NCBI GenBank assembly: GCA_003151415.1
Contig: PLXK01000267.1
Location: 26,766-63,676, forward strand
Direction of reading: 5' to 3'
Origin: Bacteroidota bacterium
GTDB taxonomy: Bacteria; Bacteroidota; Bacteroidia; Palsa-965
Length of the DNA: 36,911 nt
Under the pieces are notes generated by a model, which was not told where the DNA came from, ran no database searches, and worked only from the letters and a program-made list of their open reading frames with translations. This document shows, piece after piece, positions 1 through 7,127 of the stretch; within the stretch, counting starts at the first letter, position 1; each line of letters starts with the position of its first letter. Made by a program: the position numbers and the translations under genes.

Positions 1-20
1 TACCGGGAACGGGGTTGGAT

Positions 21-320
21 TTATTCATTTTCGGCCTCCTGACTCTTTCCGAATGGGCGTAGGGAAGATTCAACCTGATCCCGGCGATAGTACACACGGT
101 TTCCGATACCGTAGGGAATCAGTTTGCCCTTCTTTGTCCAGTTATGGATAGTAGAAAGGTCGCATTTCAGCATTTCAGCAACTTCATTCCGGGTAAGGTA
201 CTCAGTCGGCTTTTTCGGCTCAAAACTCTGCCTGAGTTCCGTTAATTGATTACGCAACCCTTCAAATGAGGACGCAAGTTGATCTGGGCTGATTTCGTGG
301 AGGATTGTTGAATTTTTCAT
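21..320 (-). CDS. Excisionase-like helix-turn-helix DNA-binding protein
   Basis: Small 99-residue protein. Residues ~43-88 form a MerR/excisionase-type helix-turn-helix (the HTH_17 type): NEVAEMLKCDLSTIHNWTKK, then a short wing (GKLIPYGIGNRVYYRRDQV). The first ~40 residues look helical, possibly a dimerisation segment. Such proteins typically act as excisionases (directionality factors) or regulators in Bacteroidetes integrative elements. It is the third gene downstream of the tyrosine recombinase on the same strand, 71 bp after the middle gene, which supports a role in excision or element control. The domain is clear by eye; the exact role (Xis versus transcription factor) is inferred. The element continues beyond the left edge of the window. 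Confidence 0.85.
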   Translation of the reverse strand: MKNSTILHEISPDQLASSFEGLRNQLTELRQSFEPKKPTEYLTRNEVAEMLKCDLSTIHNWTKKGKLIPYGIGNRVYYRRDQVESSLRPFGKSQEAENE

Positions 321-391
321 TGTTTACCGATTTGTTGGTAGACAAAGATTCAACCTATCTAAAGGGAAAGTGGGGGAAAACGTAGCCTCAT

Positions 392-1150
392 TTAGGGGGT
401 GGTTTTCCCCCGGTTTTTACTTGGCTTTAGGGTGTCTTTTATTGTTTCGGCATCTAAATTCATCTCAAGACGAAGGACACACAAAAACTCTTCAATAAAT
501 GAATAGATTTTGTTTGAAGACGAAAATCTGCCAGTTTCCTTTTTCAAGTAATTAATGAAGGGAACAAGACCAAGAATAAATTTTCTCTTGTATTGTAGTC
601 GGCTTTTGTTCGCTTTCTTAGACAAAGCAATTCTTGCCTTTTCCCGGTCTTTGCTGTACCGCTCCTGCAATGAGTTAATAATATCAAAGCACAACTGATA
701 GGAGTCAATGGTTACATCTAATCCTTTATTTGTTATGAATTTAATTTCCATTATAGTAGGCCAGGTTTGAAATTTGGAACCTGCCCCACCCATCCTAAAA
801 TGATTCTCTTGTGTTTGAATTTGAGAAAGGAAATTCACCATTTCAATTTTCTGTTTCGCCCCATCTTCATTTAGTTTCGCAAGAGATATTTCCTGCGCCC
901 AAATAGCAAATGCCATGCTTTGAGCATATTCTACTAAAAAATAAATGAGATCGCTCCTATGCAGCTCCTCAAACTTATGCTTTTTAATAATCTTCTCAGC
1001 CTCACTCAAAACTCCCTTCCCTGTATATTCTGAATAGAAATTATAAAATCGTTCCTCATTCATATCATTATAATATCCTGAAATCAGCTTGAAATTTGGT
1101 GTAATTCCTTGCTCATTCGCAACCTGTTTTTTTTGCTCGCTTGTCTTCAT
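392..1150 (-). CDS. Hypothetical protein of integrative element
   Basis: A 252-residue soluble protein I do not recognise. No signal peptide or membrane segment is visible. It is rich in charged and aromatic residues and looks mostly helical, with a basic stretch (KKANKSRLQYKRKF) near residues 178-191 and a basic C-terminal tail (KPSKNRGKTTP). Its ATG is separated by one base from the stop codon of the recombinase gene, so the two are probably translationally coupled. The HTH gene follows 71 bp downstream. Position between recombinase and excisionase-like gene suggests an accessory role in the mobile element. Proteins of the RteC type sit in similar places, but I see no convincing RteC signature and do not make that call. 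Confidence 0.7.
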   Translation of the reverse strand: MKTSEQKKQVANEQGITPNFKLISGYYNDMNEERFYNFYSEYTGKGVLSEAEKIIKKHKFEELHRSDLIYFLVEYAQSMAFAIWAQEISLAKLNEDGAKQKIEMVNFLSQIQTQENHFRMGGAGSKFQTWPTIMEIKFITNKGLDVTIDSYQLCFDIINSLQERYSKDREKARIALSKKANKSRLQYKRKFILGLVPFINYLKKETGRFSSSNKIYSFIEEFLCVLRLEMNLDAETIKDTLKPSKNRGKTTP

Positions 1151-1151
1151 A

Positions 1152-2357
1152 TCAAAAATATTCGGCTAATTGAATTGCCTTTTCAGTTACAGTTTTACCT
1201 ATGTACTCCAAAAACATTGATTCTGTTGCATGTCCGGTAACGTTAATCAACAATGATGTCGGAATCCGACCGTAATTATTGGTAGCAAACGACCGTCTGC
1301 CAATGTGAGAAGTGACTAATTCATATTTAGGAAACATGCCGCTTTCTTTGCGTTTCGTTTCAATATCTAGTTTGCTACCCTTTACTTTCTCTTTCAGTCC
1401 GGCAAGTTCGCATACTTTTTTAATGTATTCATTGTATCGTTGGTCGCTTATCTGCCGGGGAAAATCACCCTTATGCTTTTTAAGTATTGACATTACCTTT
1501 TTGCTCAAAGGAATAGCCATCTTTTTTCCTGTTTTAACCTGTGTAAATTCAATCAATGGCACTTTCCCCTGATAACGTATATTTTCCTTCTTAAATCGCA
1601 TAAAATCTGAAACCCGTTGCCCGGTTTCACAGCTAATAATCAGCCATTCCTTTGCATTTTGAAGATAGTCCACATCAAATAACTTCTTTTCAATTTTAGC
1701 AATCTCAGCAACCGTCAAATATATTTTATCCACCTTCTGTAATTTGGCCGCGATGCTATTCAATTGAAAATGTGTTTCTATCCCATTGTTGCGGGCGTGG
1801 TAGCAAATCGTTTTAATGAACTTTATCGACCGGGCAATAGTGTTAGGGGCATACCCTTCTTTTTGGCAGTACAATTCAAAATTCAATTTAAAGTCTGCAT
1901 TAACGTCCTTTATAAAATATTCCTTCTTAGCATCCGTTTCAAATCGTTCGACAAGACGCTTATAGACATTATTCCTTTTGTAAGTAGATGTCCCAATTGC
2001 ATTTTTCTTATGCAAAGCATAATAATCAAAATACTCAATTAGCTTTGTGGGAATTGCTCCTACCTGTACAGGTGGGGTAATAAAGTCTTTGAGCCATAGG
2101 GTATCAATAGTCTGCTTACCGACACTTCTATTGAAATGGTTTAATAGATCTGATTTCAGCTTAACCAGTTCATTAAACAATTCTTTTGATGCCTCATCCC
2201 TAAGATTTTTGGGCTGGCCTTTAGTCTGGCTCCAATTGGCCGGGCTGATAGCAAATCTGGTTTTTGCTTTCGCGTCAATGTTGCGCCCGTCCCTTAACCG
2301 GACATAAATTCCGGCTAGATTGCTTTCGCTCTGAATAAAATAATTGATTGTTGCCAT
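1152..2357 (-). CDS. Tyrosine recombinase (site-specific integrase)
   Basis: 401-residue phage-type integrase of the Bacteroidetes mobile-element class. It has an N-terminal arm-binding-like domain (~1-90), a SAM-like core-binding domain (~100-205) and a catalytic domain (~215-401). Catalytic residues are visible: Arg248 in TGQRVSD, a lysine near 275 in QVKTGKK, His351 and Arg354 in SHIGRR, His376 in TGHAT, and nucleophile Tyr385 in LEYIGKT. The full set suggests an active enzyme. An upstream TTG at 2363 is in frame, but ATG at 2357 (MATINYFIQ) is the better start. Three 11-bp-spaced TAGTCCA iterons lie 18-46 bp upstream. The stop codon is one base from the next gene. The target site was not identified. 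Confidence 0.93.
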   Translation of the reverse strand: MATINYFIQSESNLAGIYVRLRDGRNIDAKAKTRFAISPANWSQTKGQPKNLRDEASKELFNELVKLKSDLLNHFNRSVGKQTIDTLWLKDFITPPVQVGAIPTKLIEYFDYYALHKKNAIGTSTYKRNNVYKRLVERFETDAKKEYFIKDVNADFKLNFELYCQKEGYAPNTIARSIKFIKTICYHARNNGIETHFQLNSIAAKLQKVDKIYLTVAEIAKIEKKLFDVDYLQNAKEWLIISCETGQRVSDFMRFKKENIRYQGKVPLIEFTQVKTGKKMAIPLSKKVMSILKKHKGDFPRQISDQRYNEYIKKVCELAGLKEKVKGSKLDIETKRKESGMFPKYELVTSHIGRRSFATNNYGRIPTSLLINVTGHATESMFLEYIGKTVTEKAIQLAEYF

Positions 2358-2374
2358 GCCCAAAGGTAGGCAAA

Positions 2375-2403
2375 TAGTCCATTCTTAGTCCACACTTAGT
2401 CCA
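2375..2403. repeat. TAGTCCA iterons, 11-bp period, upstream of integrase
   Basis: Three perfect copies of TAGTCCA start at 2375, 2386 and 2397, exactly 11 bp apart, so they fall on nearly the same face of the helix. They sit 18-46 bp upstream of the integrase ATG. This fits arm-type sites for integrase or excisionase, or an operator for integrase autoregulation. The repeats are seen directly; the role is inferred. Confidence 0.6.
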
Positions 2404-2551
2404 CCCAATTCGATTTATTTCAATTCGGTTAAATAACTCGTATATTCGCAAAGCTGCTGAAACTATTGAATCTAAAGAGGGTATAGGCAATTTCAGGGGG
2501 GGATGTCAGGCAAACGAATTGAACCCATTGTAGTTCCCCTATCCGCACCAC

Positions 2552-2583
2552 AAAGAGAAACAGAGCGGAGAAAGAGAGCGAAA
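2552..2583 (+). repeat. Purine-rich 32-bp interspersed repeat, copy 1
   Basis: Begins AAAGAGAAACAGAGC and ends GAAAGAGAGCGAAA. It matches the copy at 5608-5639 at 29 of 32 positions, the three differences being adjacent. An inverted near-copy lies at 2671-2696. The copies bracket the segment holding the lipoprotein and Fic genes. Direct observation; function unknown. Confidence 0.7.
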
Positions 2584-2670
2584 CAAGAGAGTCTCCTCTA
2601 TTTCTTCACTCTGTTCTTGTTTTACCCATTTTCTCCGCTTTCAGTTTTGAAAGAAAGCCCCCTCTTTCTT

Positions 2671-2696
2671 TTTCACTCTTTCTCCGTTCTGTTTCT
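2671..2696 (-). repeat. Purine-rich interspersed repeat, inverted partial copy
   Basis: Read on the minus strand this 26-bp stretch begins AGAAACAGAACGGAGAAAG, matching copy 1 except for one base and a small gap near the end. Together with copy 1 it can form a long imperfect hairpin with a ~90-nt loop, itself containing further fragments such as TTTCTCCGCTTTC near 2634. Confidence 0.6.
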
Positions 2697-2790
2697 GTTT
2701 CTAAATGACTGTCCGTTCTGTTATGCTTTTCCAATAATCCTTTTTCCTTCCCCTGTTTGTGTTTTTCGAGGATTCAATCTTTCTTCGTCC

Positions 2791-3390
2791 ATGCATAAGT
2801 TATGGATACTATTCGTTTGGGTTATTTTCCTGTCGGGATGTAAACTGATAATAGGAATTGGAAATTACAAAAACCTGAAGAAATCAGAAATCGAAAAGTG
2901 TGCTAAGCGCTATAAAATTCCTTTAACTGAAGTGGCGGAGATAGATACAGTCTCATATAACAGCTACCTTGCCAGTTTCCGAAACGATAAACTTAAAAAC
3001 AATTTTAAGCAACCGTTTCAGGTTAGGGTCTTTGATTCAAATGGAAAAATCATTCTGTTCATTGTGAATTGCACCGTTGGAGGGTTCCCGAAATTAGGTT
3101 GGAATCGGTGTGGGTCTTTTGATGTTTTCCCTCCCGATAAAAAATGTTTTAGTAATGTTGATACAACTCTTTCTTTGAGTACAGACCTGAAACATTATCG
3201 AAATACCGATGGCTCTGAAATCAAACCCGAGTTTTTTGAAAAGCAAGATGTGACTATTATAATTTATTGGGCAAAATTTATGGGGCGACACAGCAAGAGA
3301 CTGATTCGCATGATAAACGATTACAAAGAGAAATATAAGGGCAAGAAAATTGCTGTTTTGTTCGTGAATGACGATAACCTGTATAAATAA
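2791..3390 (+). CDS. Predicted lipoprotein with possible redox-dead thioredoxin-like C-terminus
   Basis: 199 residues from ATG at 2791. The open frame starts earlier (2503), but that part is low-complexity and precedes a perfect lipoprotein signal: MHKLWILFVWVIFLSGC, lipobox LSGC, acylated Cys17. The middle part is not recognisable. The C-terminal ~45 residues (TIIIYWAKFMGRHSKRL then KKIAVLFVNDDN) have the strand-helix-strand pattern of a thioredoxin-like domain, but GRHS stands where the CxxC would be. That resemblance is an inference from pattern only. It faces the convergent fic gene with 53 bp between stops, in an accessory region of higher AT content. Probably membrane-anchored at the periplasmic side or outer membrane. 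Confidence 0.7.
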   Translation: MHKLWILFVWVIFLSGCKLIIGIGNYKNLKKSEIEKCAKRYKIPLTEVAEIDTVSYNSYLASFRNDKLKNNFKQPFQVRVFDSNGKIILFIVNCTVGGFPKLGWNRCGSFDVFPPDKKCFSNVDTTLSLSTDLKHYRNTDGSEIKPEFFEKQDVTIIIYWAKFMGRHSKRLIRMINDYKEKYKGKKIAVLFVNDDNLYK

Positions 3391-3443
3391 AAACAAAGAG
3401 AGGTATCGCTAAGGTAGGCTTCTCCAAAGTCATCCATTAAAAA

Positions 3444-4583
3444 TCACTCTGATAAAATCCTGAAAAGCTCCTGATTCAAATAATAATACCGTCCCTCAAT
3501 ACTTTTCTTCTCCAGAATTTTCAGCTCAGCTAATTTATTCAGGTATTCACGTGCAGTGACTTCCGAATAAATTTTTGCATCCGTCAAATGCTTAACCTTA
3601 ATGTAAGGCTGAGTAAAAAGCATGTCGACTAACTCTGCTGTCTTGCGCATCTTCTTTTCTTTCGAGTTGATGTAATGAAGCATGCTTTCTTTGGAAGAGA
3701 GTATTTCGTTTATTTTCTGATAAGTTATGTTGGAAGTGGTTTCAACTGCCCTTAACATATAGAGTATCCATTTTTTCCAATCACCTCTCTGAGAAACGCC
3801 AATTAAGCCTGAATAATAATCATCCTTATTGTCCATAATGTATCGGCTCAGGAACAAAATGGGTAAATCCAACAATCCCTTTTGGGTGAGATAATGAATA
3901 TTAAAAATTCGTCCTGTTCTTCCGTTACCATCCCTGAAGGGGTGTATGGCTTCAAACTGAAAATGTGCGATGGCCATTTTTAACAATGGGTCGGTTTTGT
4001 ACCGCTCATCGTTATTGATAAAATCTATCAGGTTATCCAGTTTGTTTTCCAAAACATGTTCACCTCTTGGAGGGGTATAGCTCACCTGCCCAGCATTACC
4101 ACTGCTTCCCGCCTGACGTATAACGGTATCTACAAAAGGCAGGCGTAATTCATCTTTCGAGCCCTTGACTTCCTGAAACACTTTGATGAAATAATTACGG
4201 TCAAAGTCAGGTTTTGTCTTCAGATAATTGTATCCGCTCCAAAGCGCTTCTCTGTACTTCAGAATTTCTTTTGCAGGTCCATTCTGATTTTCTGTATTTG
4301 TGCTTTCTTCACTGTATGCTTTGTAAAGTTCATCATCTGTAGTAAAAATATTTTCGATTGCACTGGATGCTTTTGCTTCTTGTAAGCTGATGCTGTTAAT
4401 TAATAATCCCTGATTCGGAATAGCAATACTCCTCCCCTGCAACTTTCCCAAAGCTGCTTTTGCCTTTCCAAGTTGCTCGAATATTTCAACGGTCTGATAC
4501 AATTGATCCTGAATTGGCAACAAAGGCAAATCATTCCATGGCTTCAACCTATCGGGATTAAATTGATATAGGGGTTCAGACAT
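3444..4583 (-). CDS. Fic family protein (AMP-transferase) with C-terminal winged helix
   Basis: 379 residues. The Fic core motif is complete: HPFRDGNGRTGR at 214-225, with catalytic His214, acidic Asp218 and phosphate-binding Arg222/Arg225. These enzymes usually transfer AMP from ATP to a Ser/Thr/Tyr of a target protein. Upstream, SSAIEN (73-78) fits the inhibitory-helix motif (S/T)xxxE(G/N) with Glu77, so this is a class II Fic protein inhibited by its own N-terminal domain. An N-terminal Fic_N-like region (~1-90) precedes it, and residues ~305-375 look like a winged helix-turn-helix. No separate antitoxin gene is adjacent, as expected for class II. Four 11-bp boxes lie 15-148 bp upstream of the ATG, suggesting regulation, perhaps by its own winged helix. 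The target is unknown. Confidence 0.93.
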   Translation of the reverse strand: MSEPLYQFNPDRLKPWNDLPLLPIQDQLYQTVEIFEQLGKAKAALGKLQGRSIAIPNQGLLINSISLQEAKASSAIENIFTTDDELYKAYSEESTNTENQNGPAKEILKYREALWSGYNYLKTKPDFDRNYFIKVFQEVKGSKDELRLPFVDTVIRQAGSSGNAGQVSYTPPRGEHVLENKLDNLIDFINNDERYKTDPLLKMAIAHFQFEAIHPFRDGNGRTGRIFNIHYLTQKGLLDLPILFLSRYIMDNKDDYYSGLIGVSQRGDWKKWILYMLRAVETTSNITYQKINEILSSKESMLHYINSKEKKMRKTAELVDMLFTQPYIKVKHLTDAKIYSEVTAREYLNKLAELKILEKKSIEGRYYYLNQELFRILSE

Positions 4584-4903
4584 TAAATATTCGATTTTTT
4601 AGTGTTTGCTTGCTTATCTGCCTAGTAAATGTACGTCATTAATCCGACCAAACACTAAACAATGCACTTTTTAGTGTTTGCTATCATTAATGACACTAAA
4701 TACTAAGTGATAATAAGTGGCAAACACTAAATAATGAAGAATCTATGGTTTGATTAACCCTTCACTCGTGAACATTTCCCCAAAAAGGCCCTTTTCAGGC
4801 CTTTTAAGCAGTGAACACATTTGAAAATCACTTGTAACTAATTGACAATGTATTCATTGACCCGAACTTCAGCCTGGCGCGTGTTTTTTTTCTTCTCCCA
4901 TTT
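4584..4903. other. 320-bp gene-free stretch upstream of fic
   Basis: Holds the four-box array upstream of fic (4598-4731). The rest (4732-4903) contains a short CCTTTTCAGG-type imperfect palindrome near 4789-4805 and otherwise nothing I can name. A short plus-strand open frame across 4842-5036 has no recognisable features and overlaps the lipoprotein gene. Confidence 0.5.
4598..4731. promoter_or_regulatory. Four-box operator-like array upstream of fic (CAAACACTAAA)
   Basis: The perfect 11-mer CAAACACTAAA, or its reverse complement TTTAGTGTTTG, occurs four times: inverted at 4598-4608, direct at 4649-4659, inverted at 4670-4680, direct at 4721-4731. This makes two inverted pairs, each with an identical 51-bp start-to-start spacing (about five helical turns), repeated with a 72-bp period. 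The nearest box is 15 bp from the fic ATG, so binding there should block the promoter or ribosome access. The arrangement is read directly; its operator role is inferred. Confidence 0.75.
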
Positions 4904-5470
4904 TTATTGCAAAATAGGTTTCTCTGGATGTAAAACCGCACGTTTCGGATTTTCATTCAAATACTCCACATCAAACAACACTCTCTTTTTCAATGTATCC
5001 CTAGCCATAATTCTTTGCTCTCCTAAATATTTTTGATCCGTAAAATATTTTTGATCCCTTTTATACATTTGCCCCTCAACCGAATATGTATAAGTGAAGT
5101 AGCTCAGATATCCTTCCCCTTCCCAGTTAATTATGACACCGTTGGTATGCGAGGTTTTTTCTCCAGATAAAAAAACGGGCATTAAAAATTTAACCCGATC
5201 CTCCTTCAGGCTGTCATATACCATATTGAACTTTTCCCCAATCTGACAATATTTATCGGTTGCACGCCTTATTGTGTGGGTTTTCCCCTCGACATTGTAT
5301 TCATAAACAGCAGCGGGAGGTCCTTTGCCTTTGCCTGTACCGTAATTTTCGTGCAATTCAATGACAGTAGCAATAGTTTGTCTGGGCACTTTGATTGCAC
5401 AAGACAAAAGACAAGACAGGGTAAGAATAAAAACTTGTTGATTAAAAGCAGCGACAACTCGATTTCTCAA
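4904..5470 (-). CDS. Predicted lipoprotein, unknown function (no ATG start)
   Basis: 188 residues if started at TTG 5470. The N-terminus reads as a lipoprotein signal (VFILTLSCLLSC, lipobox LLSC), followed by a soluble domain with many aromatic and charged residues. I do not recognise the family; the VYEYNVEGKTHTIRR pattern is reminiscent of DUF3592-like proteins but too weak to assign. No ATG is available: an in-frame stop lies just upstream of the TTG, so either TTG is used or the gene has lost its proper 5' end. It lies 320 bp upstream of fic on the same strand, and a purine-rich repeat follows its start region at 5608. Probably envelope-anchored. Confidence 0.6.
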   Translation of the reverse strand: MRNRVVAAFNQQVFILTLSCLLSCAIKVPRQTIATVIELHENYGTGKGKGPPAAVYEYNVEGKTHTIRRATDKYCQIGEKFNMVYDSLKEDRVKFLMPVFLSGEKTSHTNGVIINWEGEGYLSYFTYTYSVEGQMYKRDQKYFTDQKYLGEQRIMARDTLKKRVLFDVEYLNENPKRAVLHPEKPILQ

Positions 5471-5607
5471 TTTTCAATTTCTATCTATTTGATTCCTGAT
5501 TTCGGGCTTCCTGAATGGAAAGATACCCAAAATTGGCATCAGAAAACAATATGCCGGAAGCTGCTCCTTTTACCTGATCTGCCACTTTAAAGAGAAACAG
5601 AACATAA

Positions 5608-5639
5608 AAAGAGAAACAGAGCTTGGAAAGAGAGCGAAA
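5608..5639 (+). repeat. Purine-rich 32-bp interspersed repeat, copy 2
   Basis: Begins AAAGAGAAACAGAGC and ends GAAAGAGAGCGAAA, 29/32 identical to 2552-2583 in the same orientation. A partial extra copy (AAAGAGAAACAGA) lies just before it at 5589-5601. The DUF1272 gene starts 36 bp downstream, so this copy sits at the border between accessory-looking and ordinary chromosomal DNA. Confidence 0.7.
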
Positions 5640-5674
5640 ATGAAGATTGTTGAAATTAAGGGGGCAGATTAGCA

Positions 5675-5989
5675 ATGTTTACCGAACTTAGTACCACAAT
5701 GCTCGAAATCAAACCCAATTGCGAAAACTGCGGCCGGTTGCTTTCAAACGAAAGTTTGGAAGCGATGATCTGTTCATTTGAATGTACTTTTTGTGAGGCC
5801 TGTGTAAATGATGTTTTATTTAATGTTTGCCCCAATTGCGGAGGAGGTTTTGAAAAACGCCCGGTACGCCCTTCCAATCATCTGAAAAAAAATCCGGCGA
5901 GTAAAACAGAATACATTAAGCCTGTTGACAAAGAAGCTTTCCAGGTAACGCTTGACCGGTTCAAAAACATAGAACCTCACAAGCGATAA
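5675..5989 (+). CDS. DUF1272 domain-containing zinc-ribbon-like protein
   Basis: 104 residues. The segment MLEIKPNCENCGRLLSNESL with the later cysteines (ICSFECTFCEACV and CPNCGGGF) is the DUF1272 signature (COG3813), a small cysteine-rich protein presumed to bind zinc. Eight cysteines in about 60 residues form four CxxC- or CxxxC-like pairs. The family is annotated only as unknown function. The C-terminal ~45 residues are a basic variable tail. Family members usually begin at the MLE that corresponds to ATG 5699; I kept 5675 because AAGGGGG lies 11 bp upstream of it, but either is possible. It converges on the aldo/keto reductase gene. Confidence 0.85.
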   Translation: MFTELSTTMLEIKPNCENCGRLLSNESLEAMICSFECTFCEACVNDVLFNVCPNCGGGFEKRPVRPSNHLKKNPASKTEYIKPVDKEAFQVTLDRFKNIEPHKR

Positions 5990-6044
5990 AATCCGATACG
6001 CTTTTATCGTAGCTCCCTCGGGCTAACCTCGTCAAACCCTTGCC

Positions 6045-7067
6045 CTATTTTTTACGGTCCCCGCCCTGGCGTTCCAACATCCAGCCCGGATACTCTGCTG
6101 AAAGTTTACTGACTTCATTTAAATGCTGCAATTCCGTTTCGGTAAATGAGACATCTGTTGCTTTCAGATTGTCTTCGAGTTGCGTCGTTTTCTTCGCTCC
6201 AAGAATAACTGTTGTCACCGTTGGATTGTTTAAGAGCCAGGCCAGAGACAATTGCGCCACAGAACAATTCTTTGACTTTGCCATGGGTACCAATACATCG
6301 ATTACATCATATGCTTTTTCTTTGTTTACCGGAGGGAAATCAAAATTCACTCTTCTTGCATCTTTATCCGAAGCATTGTTTCTGGTGAATTTACCGCTCA
6401 GGAACCCGCCGGCCAAGGGACTCCAAACCATAAGACCCATCTTTTGATCCTTCAGCATCGGGATAATCTCCCGTTCCAGATCCCTGCCCGCTATGGTATA
6501 GTAAGCCTGCAAGGATGCGAATTTGGCCAGCCTGTTGTACTGTGAATAGGAATTGGCCTTCATGACCTGCCAGGACGTCAGATTGCTGCATCCGATGAAT
6601 CTAACCTTTCCTGATTTCACAAGCGTATCCATCGTATCCATAATTTCTTCCAAAGGAGTCAGCTCATCATACCCGTGAATCTGATAAAGATCCACATAAT
6701 CCATATTCAGACGCTTTAAGCTCTCATCGATCTGATGCAGGATATGCTTCCGGCTGAGTCCTGCCCCATTGGGGTTCTCGCTCATTTTGCCCCGCACTTT
6801 TGTTGCAATGACCAGGTCCTCCCGTTTCAAACCCAGATTCCGGATGGCCTTACCTGTCATTTGTTCGGAAACGCCTTCGGAATATACGTTCGCCGTGTCA
6901 ATGAAATTGATTCCGGCATCCACAGCTATTCTCACAAGATCATCCACCTCTTTTTGCTCCAATGCGCCTATTGCCTTCCACATGCCATTGCCGCCGCCAA
7001 ATGTCATCGTGCCCAAACACAATTCAGAGACTTTCAGTCCTGTATTTCCCAATACTTTATATTTCAT
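6045..7067 (-). CDS. Aldo/keto reductase
   Basis: 340-residue NADPH-dependent aldo/keto reductase with a TIM-barrel fold. The N-terminus MKYKVLGNTGLKVSELCLGT is typical of the YdjG/Tas-like bacterial group. The catalytic tetrad is visible: Asp57 and Tyr62 (FIDTANVYSEG), Lys90 (VIATKVRG) and His131 (LYQIHGYDE). The cofactor-binding end is represented by WSPLAGGFLSGKF and by VTTVILGAKKTTQLEDN near the C-terminus. These enzymes reduce aldehydes and ketones in the cytoplasm; the substrate cannot be told from sequence. It is likely a single-gene unit: the neighbour downstream is convergent and the next upstream gene is an unrelated exported protein 60 bp away on the same strand. Confidence 0.95.
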   Translation of the reverse strand: MKYKVLGNTGLKVSELCLGTMTFGGGNGMWKAIGALEQKEVDDLVRIAVDAGINFIDTANVYSEGVSEQMTGKAIRNLGLKREDLVIATKVRGKMSENPNGAGLSRKHILHQIDESLKRLNMDYVDLYQIHGYDELTPLEEIMDTMDTLVKSGKVRFIGCSNLTSWQVMKANSYSQYNRLAKFASLQAYYTIAGRDLEREIIPMLKDQKMGLMVWSPLAGGFLSGKFTRNNASDKDARRVNFDFPPVNKEKAYDVIDVLVPMAKSKNCSVAQLSLAWLLNNPTVTTVILGAKKTTQLEDNLKATDVSFTETELQHLNEVSKLSAEYPGWMLERQGGDRKK

Positions 7068-7127
7068 ATGTTTTTGCTTTTATACTGTATAATCTAAAGT
7101 TCTTCTTCCTTTGTTTTCAATCGCCTC

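Larger units (their letters stand above)
2358..2790. other. 433-bp gene-free stretch upstream of integrase
   Basis: Between the integrase start and the next lipoprotein I see the TAGTCCA iterons (2375-2403), a CAAAGGTA box at 2361-2368 too close to the ATG to be convincing as a promoter, and from 2551 a purine-rich then pyrimidine-rich tract holding inverted copies of a repeat. An open frame runs through on the plus strand from 2503, but its first 96 codons are low-complexity and look non-coding. The right-hand attachment site of the mobile element should lie here, but no tRNA or other classic target is recognisable. Confidence 0.6.

Noticed and set aside
65-356. 12-bp direct repeat AAGATTCAACCT at 65-76 and 345-356 flanking the HTH gene
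   Set aside because: A single 12-mer pair is expected by chance many times in a window this size; no further copies or symmetry support a binding site.
2515-2551. Sequence ending TATCCGCACCA beside the integrase, resembling a tRNA or tmRNA 3' end used as attachment site
   Set aside because: No T-loop (TTCGANNC) or matching acceptor strand could be found on either strand, so no tRNA or tmRNA is called.
2503-2790. N-terminal extension of the lipoprotein open frame
   Set aside because: The 96 codons are low-complexity translation of a purine/pyrimidine-rich repeat tract and precede a perfect lipoprotein signal at 2791.
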